Assembly: GCA_002914805.1 (NCBI GenBank)
Contig: JXTB01000070.1
Coordinates: 512,416 to 576,415 of the forward strand
Length of the DNA stretch: 64,000 nucleotides
From: Parasponia andersonii
Taxonomy: Eukaryota; Streptophyta; Magnoliopsida; Rosales; Cannabaceae
Reading direction: 5' to 3'
Under the pieces are notes generated by a model, which was not told the origin of the DNA, ran no database searches, and saw only the letters and a program-made list of their open reading frames with translations. The position numbers and the translations under genes were made by a program. Shown here one piece after another: positions 12,419-23,879 of this stretch; within the stretch, counting starts at the first letter, position 1; each line of letters begins with the position of its first letter.

Positions 12419-12999
12419 ATAACGCGAGGGTGACCTACCAGAGGCTCATGAACAAAATATTCGCCGAGCTACTAGGGAAAATGATGGAGGTATACATCGA
12501 TGACATGGTCATGAAGAGTAAAGAAACTTCGGACATCTGGGGTATCTGGACAAGTGTTTCCAAGTTCTGAGGCACTACCGAATGCGTCTGAATCCTAAGA
12601 AATGTGCTTTCGGGGTGTCCTCCAGCCAATTCCTGGGGCACATCGTAAGCAGGAGGAGCATTGAGGCCAACTCGACCCAGTTATCCTCGATTACAGATAT
12701 ACAAAGGCCTTCAACCATTAGGGAGGTCTAGTGTCTAATAGGGAAGATAGCCACATGCAGTCGGTTTGTCTCCAAAATCTCAGACCAATGTAAGCCTTTC
12801 TTCCAATGTATAAAGAAAAGCTCCCCAATAGTCTGAGGGGAGGAGCATGATAGGGCACTGACAGAGCTCAAACAGTACTTAAGTCACCCGCCCATCCTAG
12901 CTTCCCCAGCAGAAAGACAGTGCTTGTACGCATATTTGGCAGTGTCCAAAGTAGCGAGCAGTGTTGTACTGTTTATCAAGGAAGATAGTAAGCATAAGC
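12419..12999 (+). pseudogene. Second copy of the Tat RT block
   Basis: Clearly homologous to 7612-8189 (roughly nine bases in ten identical by eye) and in the same orientation. It covers RT from NARVTYQRLMNK through the YIDDM box to the RT/RNase H linker. It ends at the same point, ...CATAAGC, where a copia LTR is inserted. It keeps CAG (12438-12440) where the first copy has TAG (7630-7632), and carries its own lesions (frame loss after KETSD near 12535). It starts abruptly at the chromovirus junction. After the adjoining copia LTR the Tat frame continues uninterrupted into RNase H (14503), so this copy is the one contiguous with the downstream half of pol. Confidence 0.85.
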
Positions 13000-14501
13000 T
13001 GCTGGTAATTTCAAAAATAAATTTTTGAAAAATTGATTTTATTGAGAACGATTTCTGCAGTTTTGTAAACAAATCAAGAACGTAGCGGAATAGATATTTT
13101 AAAATTTTCTTGAAACTTTACAAAACAAAAAAACATAGGATTGTTGATCTAACATAAATCAATTCATAGATCTTGGTTTAGATAAAATCTGGAAACACTT
13201 CACAATCATTGAGCCTTCCTATCTATTCTCTAGAGCTCATTGAATGATCTGGTGTGTGGGCACATTGATTCCCAATAAGAGATGAGCGAACGATCCGGAA
13301 GATGATCTTCCTTCTTCTTGAGTGCACGTCTACGACCATGGGTATCTCTCCCTTAGCGGCTATAAACAAACATAGGACTTCTCCTGCAGTGACTCGTCTC
13401 TCCCACTCTCTTTTTTTCTCTCTGTCATATGAAATCTACAGTCCATGGAGTGTAGTAGGTGTGTTCAAACCTTAGTGTGGCTTAGGAGAACTTTTCTCTT
13501 AAGTATTTAAAGAGATGTAAACTCTAATGGGCTTATTGGGCTCAACTGACCATTCAATTAGTTATTGAGTTATATGTGAGCTAGATAGGGGACCTTATGG
13601 ATCCAAATAGTCTAATCTATAATGGGCCAACTACCCATAATCATAATTAACTTTTAATTATGATTGGGTCTTGTCCATTAATATTGGGGTACTCTACTAT
13701 AGGCCCAATATTGCACTCTTAGACTAAATGTCATATATTTTCTGTGAAGCTAATTAACACTTTAATTAACTTGATCCATTTAGCATGTACTATACCTGCA
13801 GATATTCCCCCATACAATGCCATACTAGTGAGGTGAAATTACCGTATTATCCCTCTAGTACATATTTACTTTTAAGTTACCATTTTTTATCTAATAGATA
13901 ATAATTGACTACGGTGTTTGTAGCTGCCTAAACAAACACAGTCAAATTCATAAAGTGAATTCTTGGCGCTTGGTTTTTTATTATCCAAGTCCTTGAAAAA
14001 ATTCAAAGTTACACTATATGCATGGTGTCCAAATTATGAAAGGCGTTCTCGTCAATTCACAAATCTTATCTTCCAAGATACTGGAGTTCGAATCATATAA
14101 TCAGAACTAGTCATTTAGTAAGTCAAAAAAATAAAACTCACGAAAGCAAGTCCGAAAATCACTAGGATTAAGGTAATCTTGCAATAGTGCTAGATTAGTG
14201 AAAAATAGAATATTGGGTTACGACACTTAACCTCAAATTCTATTTTCACTTGGTCCATTTCAATGCATTTATAACTTTCTTATAACGCACTAATGAACAC
14301 CTCACACGAACAATTATTTATTACTCATTATTAATCATAGAAACTTTTAGACATTTGTATAATAGAAAACATAAACATCACATGTATATTATTGGGACAT
14401 AATATAGAATTTATTAATAACAAATAGATAACACTTAAATCCAATAAATATTGTTTAAAATGCCAAACAAAGAAACTGCTTTCTAGGGTATATTCCCAAC
14501 A
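13000..14501 (-). repeat. Copia solo LTR copy B in Tat-A pol
   Basis: About 1.5 kb, + strand edges TGCTGGTAATTTC and ...ATTCCCAACA (on the minus strand TGTTGGGAAT...CA). It is flanked by TAAGC (12995-12999) and GAAGC (14502-14506), a 5-bp target duplication with one change. Removing it rejoins the Tat frame as HK|PVFYTS. No internal copia sequence is present, as expected for LTR-LTR recombination. Compared with 38338-40007 it lacks about 150 bp near 14290. Confidence 0.88.
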
Positions 14502-15432
14502 GAAGCCGGTATTCTACACGAGCCGCATGCTCCTAGATGCAGGGACTCGATATAGTATGGTGGAGAAACTGATTCTTGCTATGGTCAATACTAAGAAGAG
14601 ACCAAGGCAGTATTTTGAGGCACGCTCAATCACGGTGTATACGAATTTCCCCATCCGATAGATCTTGGCCAAACCAAACCTATCAGGATGACTAACCAAA
14701 TGGGCCATCGAGCTGGGGATATACGACATTGAGTATCGGCCTCATGTGGCAAAGAAAGAGCAAGTCATGGCAGATTTCCTCATAGAAATCCAATCCTTCA
14801 GTAAGCCACGTGACCCACCGCAGACACCTCTGTCTCCCATCCTTTAAGCCTGGACCCTCTACATCGACGGATCCATGAATACCTCAGGGTCAGGCATTGG
14901 GATAGTCTTGCAGACCCCAGTAGGACTCAGGATAGAGAAATCTTTGAGACTTGGTTTCCAAGCAACAAACAACGAGGTGGAGTACGAAGTGATACTACAA
15001 GTCATCGAGCTAGCCCTACACTTCGGAGTAGAAAACATCACAGTAAGGATTGACTTGCAGCTGATTATGGGTCAAGTTAGGGGAGACTTTGAAGCGAAAG
15101 AGCCCCGATTACATAAGTACTTCTCCAGAATAATAGGGGCGAAAGCCTGCTTTAATGAATTTAATATTGAACAGATACCTAGGGAGATGAACCAAAAGGC
15201 TGACGAGCTAGCCAGAAGTGTGTCGATGGGGGGGACAACCGAACGCATGGAGGTTTTGCTAGAAGGAAGACGCGCGAGAGACTCCTTGGAGAACTCTGCA
15301 TGCCACATGACCGACTCTGAGAATGAAGGCTGGATGGGACCCATCACCCAATATCTAGTGTCGGAAAACCTGCTCGCAGATCAGATGGAGAGCCACCCAA
15401 TACTCGATGGTGGGGGACAGACTGTACAGAAG
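14502..15432 (+). pseudogene. pol: Tat-A RNase H and archaeal-type RNase H
   Basis: Same frame as the protease/RT block. First part, RT-linked RNase H tail: PVFYTSRMLLDAGTRYS, then VEKLILAMVNTKKRPRQYF and KWAIELGIYDIEYRPH. From about 14848 a second RNase H begins: WTLYIDGSMNTSGSGIGIVL (first catalytic Asp), ATNNEVEYEVILQ (catalytic Glu) and VRIDLQLIMGQV (Asp). It ends in IPREMNQKADELAR. This second, archaeal-like RNase H is the hallmark of the Tat lineage. Stops at about 14658, 14687 and 14844. The frame runs open from 14875 to the solo LTR at 15433, where the linker to integrase is cut. Confidence 0.86.
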
Positions 15433-17220
15433 TGTTGGTAAATTAACCTAACACTTAGGAAAAGTATGCATGCATGTAGATATGAAATGACACATGATTA
15501 TATCATGAACGCATCGGAAAAATAAGCGGATTTAGGTTTTAAAATTTTTGCATGAAAACAGTTTTCATAACCATACAACATACAAGCATCATATAAAGGA
15601 TCATGTACAATATAATTCAAACCTAGATACAAAACCCTAGAGATTAGATTAGGGTTTATCTTTTGTAGCGTGTTCCTCCTTGATCTTCTTCTTGATGGTG
15701 ATCATACCTCCAACTCTAAATCTTCTTGTCTCTGCTCTTGCTCTTGGTTGATGAAGCGAGTGGGCACTAAGTCAAAACCTTCGTTGGAGAACGATCAAGA
15801 ACACCTTCTTGATCCTATGGAACACCAAGACGTGAGATGAGATTATTAGATTATGAGAAACACTTTTCTCTCTCCCTTAACCTAGGTTGGCCGAAATCTC
15901 TCCCTCTCCTTATGCTTTTTCGTGTGAGTCCTTATGAGTTACTGTGTAGTTTTTTCTCTTATATATCTTATATATATGGGACCAAAAACTACTAACCCTA
16001 GTCCAATTAGGATTGGACTTGTGGCTTTGGGTGTATTTTTATAAATATGTCCAACTCATGAAAATTATTTATAAAAATACCAACTACTGTGTAGAATTAT
16101 TATTTTACACAGTTTCATGAAACTAATTTCACAAATACCACCAATCAATTAATGAGCTTAATTGAGCTAGACAAGGCACCTAATAGATCCAAATAATCTA
16201 ACTCTAATAATATGAAAAATATATAATACCTCTTATTATGGTATTTATATAACTATTATTAGTAAAGGGGACACTCGACTAAAGGCCCAATATTGCACTC
16301 TTAGATTAAATGTCATGCCTTTTATAGAGATTTAATCAACTTATCTTGATTAACCAATCCATCTAGCATATTCTATATCACATATAGAATCCCTATACAA
16401 TGCCATAGTTGGATAGGTGAAATTACCGTAATACCATTCCAACACCTATTTACCTTTAAGTTACCATCTTTTTATCAAGGAATAATGTTGTCGATAATTT
16501 TGTTCTCAATGGCCATTTAGACAAAATTATTAACCAATTCACAAAGTGAATACTAATAACTTAGATTTAATTATTTCATGAATCTTGAAAGAACCTAAAG
16601 TGACATTAATATATAGTGTCCTTAACTATTTAGTGTTCCCATCAATTCATAAGCCATAACCTCCAATATGCCAGAGTTCACCTCTAACTTCGTAGAAGTT
16701 AGTCTTTTAACAAATCAAAAAGCTATAACCCATGAAAGCAAGTCTAGTTAAACATAAAGGATTAAGATTTATATGCTAAGAGCTAGGTTGTGATAATATA
16801 AGAATTGAGTTACGGCACTCCAATTCTTTATATTATCTGGTCTAGTTTAATACACATAACTTGTTTATGTTGTATTAGTATTTCTATCAGAAGTCAGATA
16901 CTTCAATGATTTGAGACACATCATTCTCATTGAGATAAATAAACACTACAACCTATAGTAAATAAAGTATTCCATCTTTATTTCCAGATTGTAAACTATT
17001 TCATTTAGACTTAGATAAAGAAACAAGTCTCCCCATAATTAATACTTAATCATGTTTGTTTCTTTATACACATATAAAGTCATAGAATCTTTTTCAGATA
17101 AATAAAATATTCAACTAAGATATTTAATCTAGCAAATATCATAATTTCATATAAGAGATAGTTGTTTATACTTAAAAGGGTAAAATTGGAAATATGCTTT
17201 TTAAGGCAAAAATCCCAACA
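15433..17220 (-). repeat. Solo LTR of a second copia-like family
   Basis: A 1,788-bp insertion with LTR-type ends TGTTGG...CCAACA, flanked by AGAAG (15428-15432) and AAAAG (17221-17225), a 5-bp target duplication with one change. It contains no coding region. Removing it and one duplicate rejoins the Tat frame as LYRRSTMG. On the minus strand it starts TGTTGGGATTTTTGCC, and its far end shares a GATGCGTTCATGA-like motif with the GCGTTCTTGA of the other copia LTRs here. The remaining sequence is different, so I treat it as a separate family. Confidence 0.85.
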
Positions 17221-18329
17221 AAAAGATCAACGATGGGAATGATGCTGAGGTGCATAGGCCCCATAGAGGCACAGAAGCTAATGGAAGAAATCCACGAGGG
17301 AATGTGTGGCAACCACTCCGGCGGGCGGAGCCTCACCCACAGAACCTTAACAGCTGGGTATTTTAGGCCCTACATGATGATCGAGGTGGCCCAGTTTGTC
17401 AAGAAATGTGATAAATGCCAGAGGTTCGCCCCCTTGAAACACCAACCCATAGAAGAGTTCCATTCAAACATAACTCCTTGGCCTTTTGCTAAGTGGGCTC
17501 TAGATATTGTCAGAGAGCTCCCAAGAAGCCCCAGGGGAAGGAGATATGTCCTACTAGCCACCGACTATTTCACTAAATGGGTGGAAGCTGAAGCCTACGC
17601 AACCATCAATAAGGTAGACACGATTAACTTTATTTGGAAAAACATAATTTTCCAGTACAGAATCCCGAAAGAGATACATGCCAACTATGGCACATAGTTC
17701 CAAAACGAAAAGCTCAAGGAGCTGTGTGATTTGTATGACATAAAGCTCAGTTTCTCATCTGTAAGTTACCCTCAGAGGAATGGTCAGGCAGAGGCAACGA
17801 ACAAGGCCATCTTCAGTAATATTAAAAAGAACTTACATGATGATAAAATAAAGTGGTTAGAAGAGTTACTAGCCGTTATATAGGCCCATCGATCCACAGA
17901 GCAGAGGTTAATGGGAAAAACGCCCTTTGCCATGGTCTATGGTTTAGAGGCTGTGATCCCAACTGAAATTGGCCTCCCGACCCTTCGCTCCAAAGTGATA
18001 AAAGACGCCTCATTGAAAGAGCAACAGCTAACCATAACAAAGACCTCCTTGAAGAAACAAGAGACATGGCCTTGATCCATCTGGCCTTGTACCACTAGCA
18101 AGCCAGATCTTATTACGAAAAGAAAGTTAATGCTTGCCGGTTTAACACTAGAGATTGGGTCTTGAAGGTCAGAATAGGAAATCCCTCGAAGCTAGACTCT
18201 AATTGGGTCAGACTATACATGGTGATCAAAGCGCCTGACTACGGCGCATATGTCCTAAAAGAACTCAAGATCGGGAAGAGCCTACCCAACACATAGAATG
18301 CTCAGCACTTAGAGAAATATTACGTGTAA
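17221..18329 (+). pseudogene. pol: Tat-A integrase (degenerate)
   Basis: The zinc-binding HHCC domain is complete (HEGMCGNHSGGRSL...CDKCQ). The catalytic core has WALDIV (first Asp) and GQAEATNK (Glu). The second Asp motif, normally SDNGTQF, reads HANYGT followed by a TAG, so the Asp and the Gln codon are both lost. A further TAG at 17879 replaces the Trp of WAHRS. A frameshift near 18025 moves the C-terminal tail (YYEKKVNACRF, DWVLKVRIGNPSKL, LEKYYV) to another frame, ending at TAA 18327-18329. It would be catalytically dead. Confidence 0.86.
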
Positions 18330-18472
18330 GGCACATGTAAATGCTTATGTTATTAAATAGCCCAATTCCAAAGCGAATCAAGGTGTCTGCTACATAGATT
18401 TACCCACTAGTTTTCAATCCACAAGGGTCTACCCCCTAGTGCCAGACCTTTTAAGCTATTCGCACGAATAAA
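18330..18472 (+). other. Spacer between Tat-A pol stop and tandem array
   Basis: About 140 bp of non-repetitive sequence separating the pol stop from the first repeat unit. No motif recognised. Confidence 0.5.
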
Positions 18473-19335
18473 GGTCGTACTATGGGAATCTCATCGTGCA
18501 ATAAAATACTTGCCGATGGCCCAAGAAAATATATGAAGACGAATGAGCTGTGTAATAAAATGCTTACTAGCAAATCTCACTAAAGATCATACTATGGGAA
18601 TTACATTTTGTAATAAAATGCTTGTCGATAGCCAGAGAAAACGTACTAAGAGGAATGAGCTGCGTACTAAAATGCTTACTAGCAGACCTCTTTAAAAATC
18701 GTACTGTGGAAATTACATCACGCAATAAAATGCTTGTCGATGACCCGAGAAAACGTACGAAGAGGAATGAGCAGCGCAATAAAATGCTTGCCAGTAGACT
18801 TCTCTAAAGATCGTACTATGGGAATCACATCGCGTAATAAAATGCTTGTCGATGGCCAGAGAATACGTACGAAGAGGAATGAGCTGCGCAATAAAATATA
18901 TGCCAGCAGATCTCTATTAAGATCGTACTGTGGGAATCACATCGTGCAATAAAATGCTTACCGATGGCCCTAGAAAACGTACGAAGAGGAATGAGTTGTG
19001 CAACAAAATGTTTGCCAGCAGACCTCACTAAAGATCGTACTGTGGGAATCACATCGCGCAATAAAATGCTTGCCGATAGCCCGAGAAAACGTACGAAGAG
19101 GAATGAGTTGCGCAATAAAATGCTTGCCAGCAAACCTTTCTAAAGATCGTATTGTGGGAATCATATCGCGTGATAAAATGATTGCCGATGGCCTGAGAAA
19201 ATGTATGAAAAGGAATAAGCTGCATAATAAAATGCTTGCCAGCAGACCTCACTAAAGATCATAATGCGGGAATTGCATTGCACAATAAAATGCTTACCGA
19301 TGGCCCGAGAAAACGTACAAAGGATGGGCTGCGTG
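18473..19335. repeat. 112-bp tandem array in Tat-A
   Basis: The motif GATCGTACT.TGGGAAT recurs at 18473, 18585, 18697, 18809, 18921, 19033, 19145 and 19257, exactly 112 bp apart each time. This gives seven full units and a truncated eighth. Each unit is a dimer: the 18-mer CGCAATAAAATGCTTGCC occurs twice per unit (for example 19057 and 19111), splitting it 54 + 58. Units differ by scattered substitutions but no indels between anchors. Both strands have fortuitous open frames, which I regard as by-products of the repeat. Confidence 0.95.
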
Positions 19336-19410
19336 AAAAACTTGCCGCCGACCCTCAAGAAACTCTTGCGCAATGAGGAAGAATTGAGCGACAATGCAAC
19401 CTCCCCATAG

Positions 19411-19850
19411 AAAATCTTAGCTATGCGTAAGCTGAAGATAAACGGGGTTAGGGTCTATCCATTTGAAGTAGACCCTCCCTAGAGATCACCTTAGCTACAC
19501 ATAAGCTGAAGGTAAATGGGGCCAGGGTCTACCTGTTGGAAGTAGAGCCTCCCCAGAGAATACCTTAGTTACGCATAAGCTAAAGGTGAACAGGGTCAGG
19601 GTGTACCTTTATAAAGTAGACCATCCCTAGAGAGCACCTTAGCTACGTATAAGCTGAAGGTAAATGGGGCCAAGATCTACCCATTGGAAGTAGATCCTCC
19701 CTAGAGAACACCTTAGCTATGCATAAGTTGAAGGTAAATGGGGCCAAGGTCTACCTATTGGAAGTAGACCCTTCCCAGAGAGCACTTTAGCTACGTATAA
19801 GCTGAACGTGAACATGACCAGGGTCTACCTATCGGAAGCAGACCCAGACA
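19411..19850. repeat. 74-bp tandem array in Tat-A
   Basis: The anchor TTAG followed by CTAYGYATAAGCTGAAGGT occurs at 19417, 19491, 19565, 19639, 19713 and 19787, exactly 74 bp apart. Six units, unrelated to the 112-bp family. Each contains GGGTCTACC..TTGGAAGTAGACC, whose GGTCTAC and GTAGACC can pair as a 7-bp hairpin stem. The array sits about 75 bp after the 112-bp array and just before the predicted 3' end of the antisense gene. Confidence 0.95.
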
Positions 19851-19915
19851 AGTTACGAAAGACACTAAGCATGTAATCTTCCAGACACAAAGATGAAAGT
19901 TAAAACCAAATTCCG

Positions 19916-19921
19916 TTTATT
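19916..19921 (-). terminator. Candidate polyadenylation signal of the Tat-A antisense gene
   Basis: AATAAA on the minus strand, about 620 bp downstream of the last antisense coding segment and just outside the 74-bp array. Canonical sequence and sensible position, but such hexamers are common in AT-rich DNA. Confidence 0.35.
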
Positions 19922-20538
19922 GATACTTAAATTAAAGAGTTATTTGTCAGAGACAAGTCTCGAACGGACTCACAAGGACATGTTGGATTGATAATGCCCT
20001 GTTTGCTCCCAATGGGAGCCGAGTCCAGGCCTTTCCTTCTAAAGCGATGGGTCCAAGCAGGAATCAACTAACCCTTGGAGCTGGTTCCTGGCGCGATCCT
20101 ATTTCAGATCGGAAAAGTCTAGCCATACGCACGGATCAAATTCTGCTAAGACAAGTCATAATAGTAAGAATACATCCTCAGAGCCGAACGAACCGGAACT
20201 CACATCCCAATCTTTGGAGTTAACCTTATCAGTCATAGCACAGAGAGGATTTACTAATAACTCCAAATCATATACAATTGGGCCAGACCCAGAGGTCGGC
20301 CAAACTGCCAACAAGGGAATGGTATCGTATATGATATCCGACCCTAACCACGAATGCAGGCAACAGAAGAAGAAAAATAAGATAAACGTGAAAAAAGTAT
20401 GTCATTTTTCATTATTTAAATAGATGCTTGGAATAAGGGTCAGCTTTACGCTATACAGTTAGTACTTCAAACACACAAAAAAGTGAGGGTCCCTAATTAC
20501 CTCTAGCAGGGTGGAGGAAAGGGAGGGGGTGACGCCGG

Positions 20539-23500
20539 CTATGGCACTTGGCTCAGCTTTGGCAGTGAATGGCATATCAGGTTTGGAGTCGCACTTGACG
20601 CTCTGTCAGTTAAAGTGCTAGGTCCAGGCTGACCCTCAAGAATCTCTGTGGCTTGTTCTGGAAGACCAGAAGCAAGCACGATCTCTTTGGCGACTGAGGC
20701 AAATATAGAGGGTCGATCATTCTCTTCGTCAAGTATCTTTAATACGTTAGCAGGATATATGATGTTAATCTCATCCCCTACTTGTTGCATATAGTACCCA
20801 ACGGAGTAATGGTCCCTTTTGATGCCATTCTGCTCATCAAACTAGTCTGGCGTGACCACCTCTCTGTGGCCGTCAAATTCCCTATTCTCTGAGCCAGACC
20901 TATAGCTTTCCACAGAATGAATGTCCACCTGCCTCTGGTATCTTATCTTCAGCTTCTCTACGTCTGCCAGCCTATCTTTTAGTGCCGCCAGTCTCAGTTC
21001 CGCTTGCTACTACAACAAGTTGATCAGAAGAGTGTTAATATCGGCAAGGTCCTCACTGCCCTTGCGAGTCAGCTCCACCTGAGCTTCCACCAGTTTGTGG
21101 TGATCCAAATAGAGATGGTGGATTACCTCGTTGGACTGGTCGAGTTTGCACTATAGGGAATGACCCTCTAACTTGGCTTTCGCCTCGGCTTTCCTTGCCT
21201 CCTTAGTCTGATCGATGAATCTATCACGAGTGATGAAAGTCAGTCCCATCTTGTCCCCTGCATTCTGCAACTCCCGCTCCTTGACCTTGAGCTAATCTTA
21301 GGCCAACCGGGCAACCTCGGTCTCTGAGTGCAGACCTGGAACCTCAGCCTCAAGCGACTGGACCCTTTTCTTTGCCTCGGCCAAGCTGGTAGCCAACTCT
21401 TCACGTCCGGCCCTCTCGAATCTCAAGGCATGAGCCACCACACTGCTAACCTTCGCTTTGTCAAAGCTTCGATATAGGTCAAAGTCCACCCTCAATGCAA
21501 CAAGGGTGACCTCACTCTACTTGGTCCCTGCAGCACAGGCATTCAGCTATCCGGTTAGCTCTCGGACATGAGAGGAATAGAAAGACTGAATGGCAGATAA
21601 CTACAGAATATAAAAAAAAAGGGAGTCAGTATTCAACAAAGATACCAAAACCATGGACTTGACTGCTAAACGAAACAAATGTTTTCCAGGGAGAGCACCT
21701 CTAGCTTAAACTTCGTGGCTAGATCCTCTCCATGAGCATCATTTGCATTCGAGGAACGTGAGCCCTCCCTGCCTACTGCGAGGACACTTTCTTCCCCTGC
21801 CAAGAGCACTCCAGTAGCCTCTTTTGATGTCCCTGGAGTAGGGAGGGTAGGGGCAGTAGAGGATGGGGTGTCTACAAGTGCACCTTATGTGACAACCAGA
21901 GGTGGCGCACCCTTAGCAGAATAAGCCCCCATGACTGCTACAGCTTCAGCAGCCCCGACAATCACCTTACTTAGAGACCCACTTGGCTATAATTTTTTGG
22001 TCTTGTCTTGACAAACACTCTCGGATGGGCTGCCATACGCAGACCTCCTTTCTCCTCATGAAAGTCAGGGTAGCCCCATCATTGCCACTATTTGAAGAAG
22101 GGCAGTCCTGCCTCTCTTCCTCATCGGACTTTCCTTCATCCTTGACGGGCCGACTTCTCGACCCCGCTTCGTAGAGATCGGGTGAGGGGAAGATAGATGA
22201 GACTTCAGCCTAGGAACCCCCCTCGCTGAGTTCGGCAATTTCCCCACGAGGGAGAGCGGAACCGGACCTCGTGCTCGTCTTCGAGCCGGAACTAGGGGCA
22301 GAAGGAGCCGGCGCAACAAGCTCCCCTGGCAGGCTCAAAGGTGTCCCTTTACCGCACCTGGTCTTTATGGCCAGTGCCTACCGAGTCGCGGGCATACCTG
22401 CCTCAGGGGAAGGTGCCACGAGCGCGTCATCCTCTGATACGAATAGACCTTCCAGCTCATCATCCGAGCCTGTTCTTTGGGTGGCAACTCCCTGCCCCCG
22501 GCCTTGTCCTTAGAGAATACCACCAGACGCCGACCAGCAAAAACCTTGGATCGGGCTCTGTGGGCGATGGTACTCCCTTGGCTGGGGAGGGATTTGCCGA
22601 AGGGCTAGTGTCCAAACCTGCAGAAGCACGCAATGTGATTAAAATGCAGCCATGACCTAATCGATGAAGCCCTAGGGCACGAAACGGACTCACCCCTAAC
22701 CCTTTTGGGGGCAACGTTTTCCTCACTTCGGAACCCTACGCACTCATTTTTCACGAGCTTCATCGCCTCTTTGAGCTCATGACTAGTGGGTACCATCAGG
22801 TCATTGGGACCTACCAACTGGTTTGAGGCCATAATCTGACGATCGACCATAGCAATACGATTCTGCTCATTTCGGTGGAACCAGTTTAGAGCTGAAGCAT
22901 CAAGCTGGCTCCGAAGATGCTTGGTGATAACCCATGTGTCCAGCGGAAAGAGGAGATATGAGACCATCCTTGGCACCATGTTCATCACCTGGGGATTCAG
23001 AACGGCCTGAATGTGTCGGGAATCTCTAGAAGATCCAAAGACGATGACCCCCTCCAGCTCTTTGAGCTGCCCCGCCGACAGTCGTGGCTCAAACCTATTT
23101 TCCTCCACAGAGGCTGCGTGAGGCCAGATATCATGAGAAAAAATGGACAAAGTGCACGTAAATCCAAAAAAAAACATAACTCAATACTTTGCAGGAAAAT
23201 TGGGAGAATTTGGAAACGCTCCCCGTTCACCCAAGGAGAGCACCACACCCCTCTGACGGTGTATAACCTGGAGTGAGAATCCCATTGCTTGTCTGACCTT
23301 GGCAAGCCCTAAAAAACATGGCGCCCCGGAAGCGGCTGGAGGTAAAAAGTAGAGCAAGAGATCTTTTAGGGGATAAGGGTAAGCTTGTAGGCATAGAAGA
23401 CCACCTCTAGGTCGATATACATATTGAAGAGGACCGATAGAGTAGAGAGCTCCATCAGGATCATGACCTTGTTGGCGTTCAACTACATCGGGTAAATCCT

Positions 23501-23860
23501 CGTTAGGTTGAAGAACTGGTGGACTAGAGGAGGGAGGGGAAACCACAACCACTCCAAGTGTTTCCTCCCTAAGACGACAGAGCCTTCAGGGGCAGAGGGG
23601 TAGAGGTACCAGTCTGTCAGGCCCTCGACCCTTTGCAAGGTGACTCCGCTAGGGAAGCAAAGTTGCCTCCTTACTGAGCCTAACTCGGAATCCATGATAG
23701 AGCAGAGTTTCTGACTCTGATTCGGAGCCATTATCGTGAGGGCGATCAAAAAGAGCGAGAGTTTCGAGAAAAAAGGAGGATTCAGAAACCTTAAGATCTG
23801 AGAAGGTTGGATATTTCGAAAGAAAGGAAGTAAGAGCACTTGGAGATTTTGGTAAAGTAA
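20539..23860 (-). pseudogene. Tat-A antisense gene, putative gypsy-type plant transposon protein
   Basis: Lies between pol and the 3' LTR and reads against them. From a likely Met at 23731 (MAPNQSQKLC) the N-terminal half contains LYPSAPEGSVVLGRKHLEWL, FPLPPLVHQFFNL and, past a stop, LNANKVMILMELSTLSVLF. This resembles the plant 'putative gypsy-type transposon' domain (PF04195-like; my assignment from memory). A later exon-like segment (about 23127 to 22640) reads ASVEENRFEPRLSAGQLKEL and HLRSQLDASALNWFHRNEQN. Next come a basic, Pro/Ser-rich region (22319-22065), a coiled coil (21495-21298, EELATSLAEAKKRVQSLEAE) and a C-terminal segment (20790-20539). A possible intron lies between AAA|GTATTG (about 23186) and CTCACGCAG (about 23119). 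Stops are frequent, so it is decayed. Its function in Tat elements is unknown. Confidence 0.65.
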
Positions 23861-23879
23861 GAGATGAAGACAAGTGCGG

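Noticed and set aside
18567..19394. Several open frames of 60-102 codons on both strands in the 112-bp array
   Set aside because: They repeat with the array period, occur on both strands and have no family similarity; they are by-products of the tandem repeat.
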